The translations under genes and the position numbers were made by a program. The notes under the pieces were generated by a model. That model was not told the origin of the DNA and made no database searches. It saw nothing but the letters and a program-made list of their open reading frames with translations. This document shows, one piece after another, positions 11,720 through 22,900 of a stretch of 64,000 bases of DNA; position 1 is the stretch's first letter; every line of letters starts with the position of its first letter. The DNA is from Arctopsyche grandis. Lineage: Eukaryota > Arthropoda > Insecta > Trichoptera > Hydropsychidae. The stretch spans positions 12,452,001 through 12,516,000 of the forward strand of contig NC_135360.1 in assembly GCF_051622035.1 (NCBI RefSeq), written 5' to 3'.

Positions 11720-12061
11720 TCGATGCGCCAAAACGAACTAATGTTCGGGTGCGGCGTTTTGCAGCATACCAAATTTAAACATAAACTCGCCAACTTAATC
11801 ATTTATACCAATATCGAAAAAATGCAAAGATGTCAAAACCAGTTTTTGAGGATTATCACCGATGCATATCGCTTCGTCACAAATGAAGAGATCCACAAGG
11901 ACCTTAAAATCAAAAAAGTAAAAGAAGTCATCCGAGAATGCGCCGGGAGGCACGAGTTGAGACTGCACCGTCACCCTAACATAGAAGCGTTGCAGCTATT
12001 GGACACAACTCACCAGCAGAGGCGTTTAAAGCGAAAAAAGCCTCACGAATTGGTGTTCTGA
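11720..12061 (+). mobile_element. Jockey-like non-LTR retrotransposon, reverse transcriptase C-terminus
   Basis: An open frame of about 112 codons encodes the jockey-clade tail pattern: a CQNQFLRIITDAYRFV block, then NEEIHKDLKI and a short basic C-terminus. Upstream catalytic parts are absent, so this is a 5-prime-truncated, dead copy. A poly-A run at 12189-12204 lies about 130 bp past the stop and may be its tail. Confidence 0.75.
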
Positions 12062-12667
12062 ATGTGAGAGATTTAGAAGCCCAATTCACAATTTTGGGGA
12101 CGGAGTGATGATTCCGTAGTGCCCGTACATGATCTGAAGAGCAACGATATCGCTGGTGATGATTTATCGGGAATCGATAAGATGGCACAAAAAAAAAAAA
12201 AAAAATAAATAAAAAATTATATGTATATAGGATCCGGATGTGAAGGATTCCAAGTGAAACGCAGATTAAGTCAGAACTATGTATTTATTAACACATGTCT
12301 TCGGGCTTGTTCTCAAACAAGTGACCATAACAACACGCATCCGGTCTTTCCCATGCATACCACACACACTTTATCCCAGCTTGACCAACCATACCTACGG
12401 CTCGTTTAAAAATCAATTCTACATGTATGTACAAGTACTCTTCTGGATTTGAAAATTGAATCCTACATGTAAGTTCATGGGTAGATATAATTAATTTGGA
12501 TTTTTAAAAAAACTGTTTGTTTAATTTTATTTTATTTCTCGCTTGTAATCTTAATACGTATACATTTTAGTGTTATTTTACAATTAAATAAATTATACAT
12601 ATCTATTTTTTTACACTCATTATTTATTTAACATTACGAAAAATATTGAATATTAGTAATATTCATT
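12062..12667. other. Spacer / 3-prime flank of the C-type lectin gene
   Basis: No coding exon. It holds the tail of the jockey-like fragment and AT-rich sequence that would contain the lectin 3-prime UTR (minus strand). Confidence 0.5.
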
Positions 12668-15600
12668 TTATAAATTTAGTTTTCTAGATATTCTTTGTAT
12701 TTCATTGTTTAAACTTTTGTCTAGAATTTCACAAATGAAGTGTTGTGTTTTAGAACAATCGTATCCCAAATAAGCATATGTGCGTAATGCTGGATTGTAG
12801 GCGAGTTTTAAACATCGACCGTTTCCTTTGATATTCATGGGATTTTCTTGCAAATTTGTGGCATTGTTGATTAGTTGCATCTCATTCTTTTCACCGTTGG
12901 CTACTGGTCTGGCAGAATTGGACCAGATCCAGAGAAGACCCGGATTAAGCCCGCCAGTCCAAAAGTCCTTTCCTAAAAACAATCCGGGAAAGTTTATAAC
13001 TGAATAGCGTACATTTAAATGAGCCAATAAATAATTTAACTACCTCTGAGGCTTGCGTGAATCTGGATGAAAGTAACTATGTCTTGATTTTCTTCGATAG
13101 TTTCCATCTCTGCTAAAGTTGAACCTCTATCTTTGCAAGCAGTACTAGCTGATTTCCAATTGAGTTCTTTAGTTGATTCGAAAAAGTAACAATTGGAACC
13201 GGCTCTTGTAAAGTTTCGAGGGCAGGGTTCTAAAATTTGAAACATGTTATTGAAATCAATCCAAACTTAACTACATATTGACGATATGAAATTTAGAATA
13301 CACGTACCTGGATTTTTTTTATTACCAGCCATTAGGTAATATATGAGTTCTTCTGCTTTTTTTAATCGTTTTTCCATAAAATCAACCCTATAAACGAGCT
13401 TCTCAATTGCTCCTAGCAGATACAGATCAGTTTCTGTTACTTCTTTCCTTGGCGGAGCTCCAGGAGGACCTTCGTTTATGAAAGGAGGATTGTTAGGCTT
13501 CTGTTTGTGATAATTGTAAGGAGATTGAGGTCTATTTGTAATTTTCGGTGGCCGTGTGGGGTACTCTTCAGACCACGTGGTAGGAGTATCAACACGGTTC
13601 GAAATGTAATAACCTTGAGTGTTAGGCAATCTCATGATCCTCTCTTGCCTGTTTGAATAAGAATTGTCGATTAATTTGATCGTGTTAGGGCTAAATAAAA
13701 CTGCACTATTGCGCAATTGTCTTATGCTGCGTACGGACCAAACCAACGACGAATTTGGTCCAACGATTTAACCAGCAGGATTAAACCAGTAGCGTACAAA
13801 ATATCGAAATAAAAATTAAATTTAAAAATTGAAATTAAATATCAAAATTAAAAATATTATTATTATATTAAAATTAAATTCAAATATCAAAATAAAATTA
13901 TAATCAATATATTAAAATTAAAATAAAATATTGAAAGTTAAAACAGAACATGCCCAATTTAAATAAATTTTCGAGATTGACCTAAAATTAGATCATCAAC
14001 AATCACATACAGATAATCCTCGACTTTTGTTTGTCGAAGATGTTTTGACTTACGTAGATACGCCTAAGATCGAAAAAAAAATCAAAGAATTATTATTTTT
14101 ACTTCCCCGTAATGCGCAGCTACTGAGCATATATCATGTGTAAGTATGGGTGACCGAGTTGATGGCTTCAACCCGAGACGTTGTCGGTTTTATCAAAGGA
14201 AATTTTTTTGTCTTCAATTGTTTCTCTCGTCGAAATAAATCAATTAATTAAATCATTTCAGAGGTAAATTTTATCGGATAATGTCTTCAATTGTTTCTCT
14301 CGTCGAAATAAATCAAATAATTAAATCCATCTCAGAGGTAAAATTTATCGGATAATGTGTGATTATTAATTTTATTTCGACGAAAGAAAAAAAAACCCTT
14401 TGACAAATCACCGACATTTTTTTTGTTAAATATTTCATCGACGGCGAAACACATTGGTGAATCGTGACGACTTATAAGAAACAATAACAAGGTTTTTTTC
14501 GCTCGTAATTATAATATTTCTCTGGTTGTAATGCATAATATAAGCATTTTCTATCAAAATGTACGAGGCCTTAAATCTAAACTGGATGAATTAGGTTCTA
14601 ACTCGGCTATTCAATGTGCTGACATCCTGGTACTAACGGAAACCTGGCTTGACGACTCTGTGCATGATTCTTTTTAATTTACATTAATGACATCTCAAAA
14701 ATAATTAAGTATTCAGACTATCTTTTATTCGCCGATGACCTTAAGCTTTTTAAGACAGTTAAGTCTCATAGTGACGCAGCCCTTCTCCAATTGGACTTAG
14801 ATGCGCTGTCAAGTTGGTCTGTCGATAATAAATTATTTTTTAGCATTCAAAAATGCTGTGTTCTCAATGTGACAAGATCTTCAAATCGCTTGATTTATCC
14901 ATATCGCCTAAGTGGTGTTGAATTAAAGTTTGTAGATGAATATTGTGATTTGGGGGTCTTGTTCTCGAATAATTTTCAATTTAAACGACACATAGACAAT
15001 ATTTGTTTGCGTGCAATAAAAATGCTGGGATTCTTACTAAGAGTTAGCAAACCTTTCCAGAGTACGTTGGTGCTTAAAATTCTTTATGAATCTTTAGTAC
15101 GTAGTATTCTAGAATTTTCTTCTATTATATGGAATCCTACCCATATAACTCATTCATTGAAGATTGAGAGAATCCAAAAACGGTTTCTCAGATATCTTTA
15201 TTTGAAACAGTGTGGTTATTATCCTTGGCTATATCCTAGTGCATTCCTATTAGGGGCGTTAGGTTTCAACTCATTGGAGTCTCGTCGGAATATGTTACTG
15301 GGAAGACACTTTTTTAAGCTGTTGAATGGGATAATACACAATCGTCAGGTTCTAAAGGAATTTAGGTTTAATGCACCTTGTAAATTCAGGGACTTGAGAA
15401 ATCGTGATTTGTTTGTTCCTCCTGTGGCTCGCACAAATATGTTGTCAACGGCTCCTATATCTAGAGCGATATATCTGCTTAACAGGATTTCTGGTGAAAT
15501 TGACCTCTTCAATATAAAATACATATACTAATCTGGTTGAGTGGTTGTTGAGGAATGCCAGTGGTTGATTTTGCCTATTATAAATATTAATGATTGTTAT

Positions 15601-16477
15601 TACTTTATCTATGTTTTTTCTTTTTTTTATGATTTTATGATTTTAATGATGTTGTGTTAATATTGTTATTATTATAAGTTATTATTACTGTTATCATGTT
15701 ATTATTACTGAATGACCGGCCACAGCGACGCGTTGGAGATCTCTGTAATGTCACTGTGGCTAATATGTTAAATAAATAAATAAAAAATAAAAAAAATATC
15801 GTCGTAATTCAAAACATTGTTGTAATTCAAAACATCAACGATGATCTAATTTTAGCTCAATCTCGCTCGTTAGCTTAATTTTGATATTTAATTTAAATTT
15901 TTTTTATTTCATTTTTATTTCGATATTTTGTACGCTACTGGTTTTAAAAGTTGGCCCAAAATCTTCGTTGGTTAAATATTTCCGAAGGGGGAAACACAGT
16001 AGTGTATCGTGACGACTTATAAGAAACAATAACAAGGTTTTTTTCGCTCGTAATTATAATATTTCTCTGGTTGTAATGCGTTTTGTCGTAATTCAAAACA
16101 TTGTTGTAATTCAAAACATCAACGATGATCTAATTTTAGCTCAATCTCGCTCGTTAGCTTAATTTTGATATTTAATTTCAATTTTTTTATTTAATTTTTA
16201 TTTCGATATTTTGTACGCTACTGGTTTTAAAAGTTGGCCCAAAATCGTCGTTGGTTTGGTGCGTACGGACCATTACTAGCCTATGATCTGAAGCTCCAAC
16301 GGCCCAATCTTCCAACAAACTACTCCAAGGTCCGGGGTTTTCGACCTCAAACCCCAAATTATTGGTTCCCGAGAGAATGGCGGCTTCCAATGTCATGTTT
16401 GTGGGTTGGAAATCGGTTTGGGTCGAAGGCGATGTCATGGTTAGGAGGAACCAGTATAATCCGATCAATTTCCACAT
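12668..16477 (-). CDS. Secreted C-type lectin domain protein
   Basis: Model of four exons: 16477-16353, 13648-13308, 13229-13044 and 12972-12668, about 318 residues. Exon 1 starts with ATG at 16477 and a signal-peptide-like run (MWKLIGLYWFLLTM). Exon 2 gives a Pro-rich stretch and a heptad-like coiled coil (AIEKLVYRVDFMEKRLKKAE). Exons 3-4 form a single C-type lectin domain with the expected cysteines: EPCPRNF, GSNCYFF, STACKDRG, GRCLKL, GYDCSK and FICEI, plus FWTGG. The usual Ca-binding WND triplet is replaced by GYDC and no clear EPN/QPD is seen, so sugar binding is doubtful. Exons 2-4 join in phase 1. The exon 1 donor (G|GTTTGAG, phase 2) fits the exon 2 acceptor in frame but is weak; an alternative donor lies about 80 bp downstream. 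Such proteins act outside the cell, often in recognition or immunity. The first intron contains a 2.5 kb transposon. Confidence 0.8.
14208..14356 (+). repeat. Tandem duplication of about 72 bp
   Basis: Two successive copies of a unit starting GTCTTCAATTGTTTCTCTCG and ending near TTTATCGGATAATGT, with a few differences, within the left part of the transposon. Confidence 0.8.
14531..15790 (+). mobile_element. Internally deleted non-LTR retrotransposon (CR1/jockey superfamily)
   Basis: 14531-14677 encodes the start of an APE-type endonuclease: ISIFYQNVRGLKSKLDEL and ILVLTETWLDD, ending at a stop. Directly after, from 14677 to 15531, the frame resumes in the second half of the reverse transcriptase with YIND and the catalytic FADD motif (YLLFADDLKLFK), followed by the palm/thumb and C-terminal region. 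The endonuclease rest and most of the RT are missing, so the copy is non-functional. The 3-prime end has the tandem AATAAATAAATA tail near 15770. A related minus-strand relic is at 30330-31111. Confidence 0.85.
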
Positions 16478-18603
16478 TCTATATCATATGTACACACAAA
16501 AATGGTAAAAGAACGTTAAAAATTGCAAGAAGATTTAACATATAATAAAAATAAATAAAATCCTGTAAATTCTAGCGTCGTATGAAATGTAACAAATAAA
16601 TAAGAATAATTTTACAGTATCTTCCAATAGATTGCTTAATTTGAAATTATACCATAGATGCGATTTATATATTGGGGAAAACACAGAAGAGTACGGTAAA
16701 CCCGTTGAGTCGATGAGTCAACATCGTGCCCACATGATATTGTCACGTTTCAGAGAAATACTTTCTCTTCTCTGAGATAAAATACATGTTTAACACAGGT
16801 GAATATGGATAATTGTCGAATATTTTGTTTTTCATATTTAAGATACTTTGCCAAATTTTTTGAGTGTTTTTTATACCTATAATTACAATGAGGCCTAATT
16901 TTTCACAAATATGGCATTATTATGATAAACGTAGGTATTATTTAATCTTTTGAATATATAATACAACGTATGTTTTGATTTCAGATTAAAAAAATAAATA
17001 AACCTTGATAAACCACTCATGTGTGGTCAATAAACCACAATAAATAAATAAAGAACACCGAAAAAAAAATACACAAGAGCCGTTTAAGGCGAAATAACCG
17101 TTACTCCAATCGTAAAAAATGTTCACGAGTTTAACTGTAAAAATTATAAATAAATTTAAAATTAATTATTATACCATTATTTAATTCATTGCATGCAATT
17201 ACCTACACCTTAATACTTTCAGGTATAATATAATAACAAATAAAGTAAAACTACTTTTGTTTATACATCGATTTATCGACCAAAGAATTACTTCCTTTTA
17301 TTTTACTGAATATGATTTAAGTAGCAACATTTTTAAACGATATGAGAAATGGAGATTTAACAAAAATAGCAACGTAATACATGAAAATCTTGAAAAATAG
17401 TTATACAAAAATACCTCAGTACAAAACACAACCAACTACTTTCACGAGCCACAACAAACTAATTTCTCCCGATCAACTTTAGTCACTTACATACACACAG
17501 CGTTCAGTTTTTATGCGAAAGAACATTTCGGTACATCAATCTTTTCTGTATGTGTAATAAATCATAACCAGTTGTTATATTATACATACATACTAGAATG
17601 AAAACGAAAAAAAGTTGAATCACCCGTAATACGAAGAGCTAACACAAAAAAAAAACACGAACAAAAATTGCTATAGAAATTATTTTATTGTAATATTATA
17701 TCGAATTGCAATACAAATTTCAATTACATACTAAATAAAAAAATAAACATTTTTACAAATACACATACGTAAATATATACCTAAGTTATACCATGCAAAT
17801 CATATGCAAAAAATACAACTATACTTATATTTTAAGAATTCCATTTAAGTGAAAAATAAGTGTCTTTTCAGATGGTCGTACATATTTGTATAATAGTTGT
17901 GGAAATATCGCATAATTGAAAACAGGATTTTATTATACTAGTGTGAAAGTGATGACCTCGTTGTTTTATACTTCCACTTTTGTAGGTCATCTCCTGATGA
18001 CGATTTTGACGTATTGTTATACATACACAGCTAATTAAATGTACAAACATGAGATGAACTGATACAACAATTTTAATAATAACTAAATTTAAACATTTCC
18101 GTGCTTGCTTGTTATTGAATGCTAAATGTTTGACTTTTCCAACAATAGTTTTACTTTTTATAAGCCTCACATCATTGCCTGAAGCCATGTGAAATAGTAG
18201 ACGTTGAGTTATTTTGTGTAAAGACATCTGCACTATAATGTTGTCAATTTACAATTAAATGATTATTAATAACAAAAATTAAATACATATTACTACATAG
18301 AATAGATCAACGTAATATTTTCGTTGTACAATATTAATAACAAAATAAGACTATTCACATACAATCGGTAACCACACATTTTAGAATAAATATTATACAT
18401 TTCACAATATTAACCATAAAACTTAAAATCGGTAAAATAATATATAATTTTATATAAGTCCTTATAAAGAAAAATAATATCAATATGTACTTATTACAAA
18501 TATTAAAATGAAAATACTGATCAATCGTCAAATACACATAATGCAAAATCTTAAAACTACATATAATATTTTACAATTTTACAACACATACATATATGTA
18601 TAT
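16478..18603. other. Spacer between the lectin start and the cadherin stop
   Basis: AT-rich. The proximal part next to 18603 should hold the cadherin 3-prime UTR (minus strand). The 121-codon minus frame at 17868-18233 has low-complexity composition, no partner exon and lies in the expected UTR side, so I do not call it. Confidence 0.5.
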
Positions 18604-19860
18604 TTAAAAGTAAACCGTCAAATTCAAGTGCTCTGACGAATTAGGATTGTTAGGATCTGCAATGTCCAAACCACCGTTTTCAATCTGAAACAAATTCAAT
18701 TATATATTACTTGTGAATATATGTATGTATGTACGAATGTATTTGTTAAATAAATAAGCCAAAATTCAAAATGCAAGAAATATTACCAACAAATTAGCTA
18801 TGTATAAATTTACAACAAATTATAATATTGACAAAAAAAAAATTAGCAAAGAAGTGCAAGCTTGCATTGATAACATTAATTAATATATTATATATATTAC
18901 AATACAAGTGCTTACAAGAGTTTTACCATTAAAACAACAATTTTGAATCAATGGACATAACACTGGCGTGCCGTGGAAATCTCCCTGTTTTTGTCGCACA
19001 GCCTTACTTGCGTGTGCGAGAGCAGGATGCAAGGGGATTAGGAGACGTCATACCGAGTCCCCTTGTATCCCGCTCGCGCATACGTACGTAAAGCTATGTG
19101 ATAAAAACAGAGAGATTTTCACGGCACGCCAATGGTACATATGTACATATGTATATATATACATATATTAAGAAAGTACTTATTATAATCTTAATCAAAT
19201 AATTAAGTAATTTTGGAACTTGTCTAGTATCGCCACGGACGTTTCACGCACAAAAATCCATTTACGTAGTACAACGGAATAGCACAATTCTTCATAAGCA
19301 CTTTGCAGTTTATATAATTATAATAAAACACACGTTTAAGTAAGTGAATGAAATCAGTGTATGAGATAGAGAAGAAAGAGGAGTGCGACAGTGGAAAAAT
19401 TTTGTGTGGTAAAAACAGACTTTGGGATCGTCATCGTCCCAGCTGAGTTTCTTCACCCTTGCTGGTATGGTGGCGGCCGGCCACGCGACCCCTGACCTGC
19501 CTCCCCCTGCGGTGGTCAAGTGGTTGCTCATGAGGGCCGCTTGGGGGCCTCCGGGGGGCAGCGCCCCCACTCCGGCGCCTCCGCCCCCTATCGCCATCCC
19601 AGGACCAGGAGACACCCCTCCGCGATGAGGAAACCGTTGAGATGCTCGCGCCATTATACCTAAAGAGCATCATATAAAAGTGCTTCATTCGCAAAGCGAT
19701 AGATAAGTACATATACACAAACAAGCATTTTTACAGAAGAACATGCGGTAATTTACAGTCCTTATTATTTTATTAAGTTGATCATCATAGAATAGACACG
19801 GATTCTAGATCTCAAGTTAACTTAAATGAAGGATTCATTCATATTAATATTCATATATAT

Positions 19861-19957
<97 letters not shown>

Positions 19958-22900
19958 CATATATTCACATGCAGAGTTCACATTTTGCCAAAAAATCCAT
20001 GTAAATACATATTTTAGTTTTTTCAGTCTTTGTACCATATAGTACATACATACATATGTACATATGTGTATATGTAGATACTATTGTACTAATAAAACGC
20101 GTCCTCTTCTAAAATTGTCCTATATTTATTTTATATATTAAATTTCCATCTATATATTTATCGTGAATATATCTCCCATTTCTTATGTACATATCTATTT
20201 ATTTATTTATACAGGTATACACCCATATTTACTAACACGACATTCATTGTAAATTGGATTATTATTGAAGACCAATTACAAACGTCGACCACAAAACATC
20301 ACAATCATTATAGAGACATATATGTATACATTTTTGCAACATTTTAAAATATCAACAAATTATGAAATGCTGTGAGCGAGAAATATGACAGGATTGCCAA
20401 TTTGATAGAAGCGTTTCCAATTAAATCAGATAAATTGGCAAACTCTGAAAGGAAACGATCGACCTTGGAGTCACATATTCAAGGTCTGGCCAGCAATAAA
20501 GCCAGGGATAGAACCCGTGACCACACAGTCAAAAGAATTACAAGCTAACCAGTGATCTATTAATAAACGATACTTTACAAAATGTTGTCACCATTAATCG
20601 AATGCATGATAAAAAAGTGATCTAACGATGGATCACAATTGACTTTGCAGGCAATTTAACAAAAACATTGCTTTTACCTCGTGGCAGGGTATTTGGATGG
20701 CTGTTGCCATCCGAAAAAGCACCACCGTTGTGATCTGCGTCTTGGCCGTTGACGTTCAAACTGCTGCTCGAGTTTGCCAATATTGTGCTTGCTCCTGCGC
20801 TGACGCTCAGTAACGACCCCGAGGCTGCTCCTGCGAGACGAAACCACTATTAAATCAAGCAAATCGTCTTAATTTAAGTTACAAGCACGCGATGGTGTCG
20901 ATGTGCATTTGAATAACCGTGTCGGCGACAGACCCAAAGCTCCAGTGAGGGCCGCCAAGTTATTGGAAGTACTGTGGTTCGATCCTGGCGCGTGGAGTCC
21001 TGTACCAGCACCGGCCACGTTATGAGGAGGAGGCAACTTTTCATGTTGTACAAATCCTGTTCCGACTTTATTACCACCGGATTTTGGACGTTTTCTGCAA
21101 TGAAAATCTATTTTATTAATAATATTAATAATAATCTGTAACTTAAGTTTATTTGAAGGACACCGATTATGCCAATTGATGGTGTCTTTAGATGTAGAGC
21201 TATGTCAAAAGTCTACTCTACATATATTATATGTTGCATCACAATATTGTTTATACATACGTATCTGTATTTCAATACTAAGGCTTTTTAACATTAATAA
21301 TTGGCCTAGCCGCCTAGTGATTTACGGTCAGTTGGCAGTGTTGCAGTATTAAGTTTAATGTCATGTATGAAATCTCGCAAATGCTTGTAATAATGAAACT
21401 ATATACATATGTATGTACTACTGTATGTGTGTATATTCCAAAGATGTTCACAAGGTTTGTAGGTACATACATACATACATGAAAAATGTGACAAGGATGA
21501 AATTTTATTTCATTTTAAACATATGTTTGTATGTATGTACATATGTATATATAAAATTTCGAACATCTGGCACCTGAAAATTCTACCCATCAAGAGCTAC
21601 CCACGCTAATTATCATATTAACGAGGACTCGAGTGCCAGATATTCCGTATGCCCGATTTTCGTGGCTACGCTTGTTGTGTGCGCGATCGCAATGTGCGAA
21701 ATAATCCGTTTACCGTATATGTATACCAGGTAGGTCAAAGAGATAAGCCCCAGTGCGCCTTCCTGCCCAATTACAAACATCAAAATTTTTTTTATAGAGA
21801 CATCTTTGGACAAATTTGACAAGCATTTTATATATATCAGCAAATTCCAGATGCTATAAACTCAAACTTTTGCGAGGGATAGGAAAGGTTGCTATTTTTT
21901 TGGAACCGTTTCAATGAAATCAGATAAATTGGCAAACTCTCATAGGAATCGATCGACCTGGAATCACACATCCAAGATCTGGCCATAGCACCGGTCCAGG
22001 GAATGAACCCATGACCACTCAGTTGAAAGCATTGCACTCAGTTGAAGTAATTGCTGACTACTGAGCTATGTTGATGGTATATGAAATACATAGAATACAA
22101 TTAAAGTAAATCAATTGTTGCTGGTTAAATATCTAAACGAATTGCTTGTGAAAAGTTCTGTTTATCTTTTTAAAATTAAAATATACACATTATTATTGAC
22201 TTGAGTAGTTGATATATTGAACTAATTTTTTTTAATATTATTTAGAAATTTTGGTAATATTACTTACACTTTATAAATATAGCCTATGAGTATTACGATG
22301 ACGATTCCCAGCAGTCCTAGTATTGTGCCGAAGATTATGATCAGCAGCATGCTGTTTCCGCTGAAGGTGGCTGCATTAGTGACCGACATCAAAGCTTCAG
22401 AAAAATGAACAATTAAAGGGACCGATGTCTGAAAACAAAAAAAAAAAAACAATCAACATGTATAATACTTTCAATTAAACTAAAATTGAAATCGAACATC
22501 TATGTATTACTTGACGAGGTGGTGCACCGGTGTCTGTAGCCATTGCCACCACATGTACAATGGACGAGTTAACCAAAGATAATGCATTTTCACGTAAGAA
22601 TATCTCTCCTTGGTCAGTTATATAAAATAAACTGAAATTAAATCAAAATTAGTCTGTGAAACGAGCGTTTAACATCATTTTTGGAGACTGAGCTGAACCT
22701 TGCATCGGCTCCTCGTAAAGTCAACATGACGACATCTCCTCTGTCGCCGTCAGCTGCTTCCACCTTACCGATGAGGATTGGCAAGCCGTTGGCTGCTTCG
22801 TCTAAATTAGGATTCACGAAGAACTCATATTGAGGGTATCGGAAACGTGGATCCCAATCGTTGACATTTAGAACGGTTATGTTGATAGTTGCAGTGTCAT

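Larger units (their letters stand above)
13737..16260. mobile_element. DNA transposon with long inverted repeats in the lectin intron
   Basis: The ends ACCAAACCAACGACG (13737) and CGTCGTTGGTTTGGT (to 16260) are inverted. Homology continues inward for over 200 bp (CAGTAGCGTACAAAATATCG, ATTGAAATTAAATATCAAAA, then a TAAAATTAGATCATC block). Flanking octamers GCGTACGG at 13729-13736 and 16261-16268 are identical direct repeats, fitting an 8-bp target duplication. No transposase frame is visible. The right end is duplicated in tandem: GTCGTAATTCAAAACATTG occurs at about 15802 and 16086, and each copy runs to the TIR core. A non-LTR element is nested inside (14531-15790). Confidence 0.85.

Noticed and set aside
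16234-16545. Plus-strand frame of 103 codons
   Set aside because: Antisense of the lectin signal-peptide exon and the transposon end.
17868-18233. 121-codon minus frame downstream of the cadherin stop
   Set aside because: It has the AT-driven composition of a UTR, no splice partner and no motif.
19310-19654. 114-codon minus frame as a separate Gly/Pro-rich protein
   Set aside because: Its GC-rich part is an internal cadherin exon (19659-19421) with matching phase on both sides.
19826-20047. YIYIYI-type frames on both strands
   Set aside because: They are translations of a TA microsatellite; the same applies at 49092-49341.
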